From positions 1,786,823-1,850,822 of the forward strand of contig NZ_CP085327.1 in the NCBI RefSeq assembly GCF_020614375.1: a stretch of DNA of 64,000 bases, written 5' to 3'. Of the stretch, positions 61,181 to 64,000 are shown in pieces. The stretch's first letter is position 1; each line of letters starts with the position of its first letter. Below the pieces are notes generated by a model, which made no database searches, was not told the origin of the DNA, and saw only the letters and a list, made by a program, of their open reading frames with translations. This stretch comes from Haladaptatus salinisoli. GTDB taxonomy: Archaea; Halobacteriota; Halobacteria; Halobacteriales; Haladaptataceae. The translations under genes and the position numbers were made by a program.

Positions 61181-62155
61181 CTATCCGGTGGATTTTGGCG
61201 TCCGTTCGGCCGCCACGTCCAACTCGTCCGCGACGTCCGAGAGCAGCGTTCCTTTCACCTCTTCGACCCGCGACTCGACGACGGCGACCACGGGTTCGTC
61301 GAACGACCCGCGGATATGGTCGATTCGCTCGCGCTCGGTTCGACACCGTTCGCGGAGGTATTTCGCCCCGCGACCGTCCTCGCTCTCCTCCGGTTTCGGC
61401 GTTACCTTGTTGATGACGAGTCCGGACACCGCGAGGCCGGACTCGGTGAGTTCCTCGATGGCACGGCTGGTCTCGCGAATCGACAGTTCGTCGGGATTGA
61501 GCACGAGGAAGAACGCCGCCTCGTTTCGGAGCACGTTCCCCGCGAACTCGAAGGTCTCCTTTCGTTCCCGAAGGCGTGCGATGATGGGGTCGTTCTCGGC
61601 GCGTCTGCGGGCCTCCCGCTCTCCGATTGCGGCCTTCTCGAACAGGTCGATGCTCTTCGTCCGTTTCTCCAGTAGGCGGTCTATCCACCCTTCGAGGAAG
61701 TCCGGAAGCGCGAGGAGGCGGAGCGTTCCGCCGGTCGGCGACGTGTCGAAGACGACTCGGTCGTACTCCTCGCTGTCGCGCATCACGTCGACGAATCGGT
61801 CGAACAGCGCCGCCTCGTACGCGCCGGGCGTGCGGTGGGCGAGCTCAATCTGACGGTCGATTTCGTTCACGATGGCGGGGCTCACCTGGTCGCTCATCGT
61901 CCGCTTTATCTCCATCATGTGTTCTTCGACCTCCTCGTCCGGATCGATCTCCATCGCCCAGAGGTTCTCGTGCCCCTCGACCGACGCGGGTTCGTCGCCG
62001 AACTGTTGGTCGAACACGTCGGAGGTGCTGTGAGCCGGGTCGGTCGAGACGACGAGCGTCTTCAACCCCGACCGGGCGCACTTCAGCCCGTAGGCGCTGG
62101 ACACGGTCGTTTTACCGACGCCGCCCTTCCCGCCGAAGAAGACGAACTTTTCCAT
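61181..62155 (-). CDS. ArsA/Get3-like ATPase
   Basis: A 324-residue single-domain ATPase with the deviant P-loop FGGKGGVGKTT (residues 7-17), switch I DPAHSTSDVF, an A-loop-like VVFDTSPTGGTLRLLALP and LVLNPDELSIRETSRAIEEL. The CxxC zinc-binding pair of eukaryotic Get3 is not seen. Such proteins in archaea are candidates for tail-anchored protein targeting; arsenite transport is unlikely because no arsB is near. The upstream 98-residue gene ends one base before its start, so the two are co-translated. Confidence 0.9.
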   Translation of the reverse strand: MEKFVFFGGKGGVGKTTVSSAYGLKCARSGLKTLVVSTDPAHSTSDVFDQQFGDEPASVEGHENLWAMEIDPDEEVEEHMMEIKRTMSDQVSPAIVNEIDRQIELAHRTPGAYEAALFDRFVDVMRDSEEYDRVVFDTSPTGGTLRLLALPDFLEGWIDRLLEKRTKSIDLFEKAAIGEREARRRAENDPIIARLRERKETFEFAGNVLRNEAAFFLVLNPDELSIRETSRAIEELTESGLAVSGLVINKVTPKPEESEDGRGAKYLRERCRTERERIDHIRGSFDEPVVAVVESRVEEVKGTLLSDVADELDVAAERTPKSTG

Positions 62156-62156
62156 A

Positions 62157-62453
62157 TCAGAAGTGGTACTGTTGGCCCTTGCGTTCGACGAGCGATTCAC
62201 GGTCCCACATCCGGCGCTCGAACGCCTCGAACTCGTCGGCGAGGTAGGGAAGCAGTTCGACGGTGTAGTAGGAGACGGGGCTCGGGATGCCGAAGGCGTC
62301 CGAGAAGCAGGCGAACAGGAACTCGTCTTCCACGTCCTCCGCTTCATTCTCGATGAGTTCGAACGACGGGTGTTCGATCATCCCGTGGTAGAGCCCGTGC
62401 AGGACCTCGTGGAGCCACGCTCGGTACGCGGATATTCGCTCGTGGAGTGACAT
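62157..62453 (-). CDS. Small acidic protein upstream of the ArsA-like ATPase
   Basis: A 98-residue helical protein: MSLHERISAYRAWLHEVLHG, a centre rich in Glu and Phe (LIENEAEDVEDEFLFACFSD) and VSYYTVELLPYLADEFEAFE. It may be a subunit or adaptor of the ATPase at 61181, as the genes are one base apart. I do not recognise the family. Confidence 0.78.
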   Translation of the reverse strand: MSLHERISAYRAWLHEVLHGLYHGMIEHPSFELIENEAEDVEDEFLFACFSDAFGIPSPVSYYTVELLPYLADEFEAFERRMWDRESLVERKGQQYHF

Positions 62454-62596
62454 ACGTTGACAACGACCTTCGTCCGGTTAAGGCGTTCGCTATTCGACGA
62501 ACGCCGGCCGGCTGCGACCCGAAGCGGCGTGACACTCTCCACCGCGGGTTCCCTCGTATCGTTACCTTATAGCCCCCTCCCGCGCACGAATCGCGT

Positions 62597-63274
62597 ATGA
62601 CCATCGAAAAACGCGGTGACGCCCACCTCATCACGCACGCCATGGCGAAAGACACCCTCTCGAAGATTCGGGACGAGCGGACGGAGCAGGTCGGGTTCCG
62701 CAAGGGGCTGGTGAAACTCGGCCGCATCTGCGGCTACGAGATAATCGACGGCGCGATGGATACCGAGTACGTCTCCATCGACACGCCGCTGACCGAGACG
62801 ACCGGCGAGCGCGTCAAAGGGCTGGACGACGTGGTTATCATCAACGTCCTCCGGGCCGCGACGCCGTTCGTGGAGGGTCTGCTGAAGGCGTTCCCCCGCG
62901 CGAAGCAGGGCGTCATCAGCGCCGGGCGCGACGAGGAGGCGGGCATGGACGAGGCGGGCGAGTTCCCCATCACCATCGACTACGTGAAACTCCCCGAAAT
63001 CACCGAGAAGGACACTGTCATCGTCGCCGATCCGATGCTCGCCACCGGGAGCACGATGTGCGCCGTCCTGGAGGAGGTGCTCGGCGAGCAACCGAACCCG
63101 GAGAACCTCTTCGTCCTCTCCGCCGTGAGCGCCCCCGACGGCCTCCTCAACGTCCACGAGAAGTTTCCCGAGGCCGACCTGCTGACGGTGAGCATCGACG
63201 ACCACCTGAACGACGACGGTTTCATCGTGCCCGGCCTAGGCGACGCCGGCGACCGCGCGTTCCGCACGACCTGA
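62597..63274 (+). CDS. upp: Uracil phosphoribosyltransferase
   Basis: Pyrimidine salvage enzyme (225 residues) making UMP from uracil and PRPP. It starts [20 protein letters not shown], has the [17 protein letters not shown] segment, [20 protein letters not shown], and the PRPP loop [14 protein letters not shown], with the uracil-binding [16 protein letters not shown] at the C-terminus. It is normally GTP-regulated in archaea. Single gene divergent from the 98-residue gene. Confidence 0.97.
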   Translation: MTIEKRGDAHLITHAMAKDTLSKIRDERTEQVGFRKGLVKLGRICGYEIIDGAMDTEYVSIDTPLTETTGERVKGLDDVVIINVLRAATPFVEGLLKAFPRAKQGVISAGRDEEAGMDEAGEFPITIDYVKLPEITEKDTVIVADPMLATGSTMCAVLEEVLGEQPNPENLFVLSAVSAPDGLLNVHEKFPEADLLTVSIDDHLNDDGFIVPGLGDAGDRAFRTT

Positions 63275-63395
63275 GGAACGCCGTCCGCGAACGTCCGCCG
63301 TCTTTAGGCCGACCGGCACGATTTCGAGGATAGCGGCGGGTCTTTTGAGATAATGGCTAAAACTGTTTTTCGAGTCGGGGACAGACACGGTACAA

Positions 63396-63677
63396 ATGGC
63401 AAAGTACGTTGCACTCGTCGACATCCGCGGACAGATACAGAACGTGCAGGAACTGGCGTCCGTCTGGGGCGATATCCGCATCGAGTTCGAGGAGTTCGGC
63501 GTCGATCTCGAGGGGAGTTACGCGGTGCTCGGCGAGTACGATTACCTGCTCATCTTCGACGCGCCGGACAGGGACACCGCGTTCAAGGCGGGCATCGCGG
63601 TCGAGAGTCACGGGATGGACATGCAGACGATGGAGATAATCCCGATAGACGACTTCGCCCAACTCGTCGAGGACTGA
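63396..63677 (+). CDS. GYD-like small protein, copy 2
   Basis: A 93-residue protein starting [20 protein letters not shown]. It resembles the GYD fold: [20 protein letters not shown], then [20 protein letters not shown] and [17 protein letters not shown]. It is more acidic than copy 1 at 52009 and only distantly similar to it. The function is unknown. Confidence 0.85.
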   Translation: MAKYVALVDIRGQIQNVQELASVWGDIRIEFEEFGVDLEGSYAVLGEYDYLLIFDAPDRDTAFKAGIAVESHGMDMQTMEIIPIDDFAQLVED

Positions 63678-63772
63678 TTCCGCCCGCGCTCGTCGCCGCC
63701 GCCGCGAGCGTCCGACCGAACCTCCCGTCCGGAGCGAAAAAGCCTATTTCGCCCACCACTCACGTTTCCACT

Positions 63773-64000
63773 ATGACGGAACCGTCCGACGTCGCCCTCG
63801 CCTTCGACGAGAACGAACTGCTTCCCGCCGTCGCGCAGGACGCCGACACCGGCGACGTGCTCATGCTGGCCTACGTCTCGCCCGAGGCGGTCGAACGGAC
63901 CCTCGACACCGGTTTCGCGCACTACTACTCCCGCAGTCGGGACGAACTTTGGCGGAAAGGCAACACTAGCGGTCACGTCCAGCGCGTCGACGAGGTTCGC
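63773..64000 (+). CDS. hisI: Phosphoribosyl-AMP cyclohydrolase, 3' truncated
   Basis: Third step of histidine synthesis: opens the adenine ring of phosphoribosyl-AMP. The first 76 residues are visible and the gene runs out of the window. [40 protein letters not shown] and HVQRVDEVR match the N-terminal half of HisI. It lies apart from hisA and hisB (13 kb), so the his genes are scattered here. Confidence 0.95.
   Translation, partial: MTEPSDVALAFDENELLPAVAQDADTGDVLMLAYVSPEAVERTLDTGFAHYYSRSRDELWRKGNTSGHVQRVDEVR

Noticed and set aside
1..64000. CRISPR arrays, rRNA genes and insertion sequences.
   Set aside because: I looked for evenly spaced repeats, conserved rRNA segments and transposase frames with terminal inverted repeats and saw none; tRNA-Gln is the only RNA gene I could support.

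Overview
The window is chromosomal DNA of a halophilic archaeon (class Halobacteria). The reasons are high G+C, very acidic predicted proteins, archaeal information-processing genes (Orc1/Cdc6, the small subunit of DNA polymerase D, Hel308, the KEOPS subunit Cgi121, an archaeal-type signal peptidase with a Ser/His/Asp pattern), archaeal PurO, a halophilic-type [2Fe-2S] ferredoxin, and TATA boxes about 26-28 bases upstream of several start codons, as expected for leaderless mRNAs. I do not assign a genus.

Layout. 0-4.9 kb: end of a 2-oxoacid dehydrogenase complex operon (E2 C-terminus, small membrane protein, lpdA), a Kef-type antiporter with a separate TrkA-N protein, and an Lrp/AsnC regulator. 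4.9-9.9 kb: DNA polymerase D small subunit divergent from signal peptidase, a small zinc protein and an S9 peptidase. 10-14.2 kb: a complete TAXI-type TRAP transporter (receptor, DUF1850 protein, fused permease). 14.5-22.5 kb: VTT/DedA protein, hemB, an ammonium transporter fused to a PII domain, membrane proteins, a 30-residue membrane protein, a MATE exporter and a gene interrupted by an in-frame TGA. 22.7-27.7 kb: the chromosomal replication origin. A three-gene oapA/arvA-arvB-arvC operon lies on one side and orc1 on the other, with about 1.7 kb of non-coding DNA carrying six ORB-like elements and two tandem-repeat arrays. 27.7-32.2 kb: ferredoxin, hel308-cgi121, a DUF5789-like protein and a short-chain dehydrogenase.

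32.3-37.6 kb is a 5.3-kb island inserted at the 3' end of tRNA-Gln(CTG), bounded by a perfect 16-bp direct repeat of the tRNA end. It carries two consecutive regulator-methyltransferase pairs and one protein I cannot identify, has lower G+C in places, and shows no integrase.

37.8-64 kb is core metabolism and transport: purO, a phosphoesterase, mdh, methyltransferases, a UspA-PiT pair, prepilin peptidase, a DrrAB-like ABC exporter, [2Fe-2S] ferredoxin, two further PiT phosphate transporters, hisA, hisB, an ACT-domain regulator, an IMPACT-family protein, a CstA transporter, an ArsA/Get3-like ATPase, upp and the start of hisI.

Two signals cut across the annotation. First, an ORB-like motif (about TTCCANNNGAAACGAAGGGGT) occurs in the origin and also at many places far from it, mostly between genes but twice inside the polymerase D linker. 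Second, a sister motif ending in ACCCTT instead of GGGGT occurs at three intergenic places.
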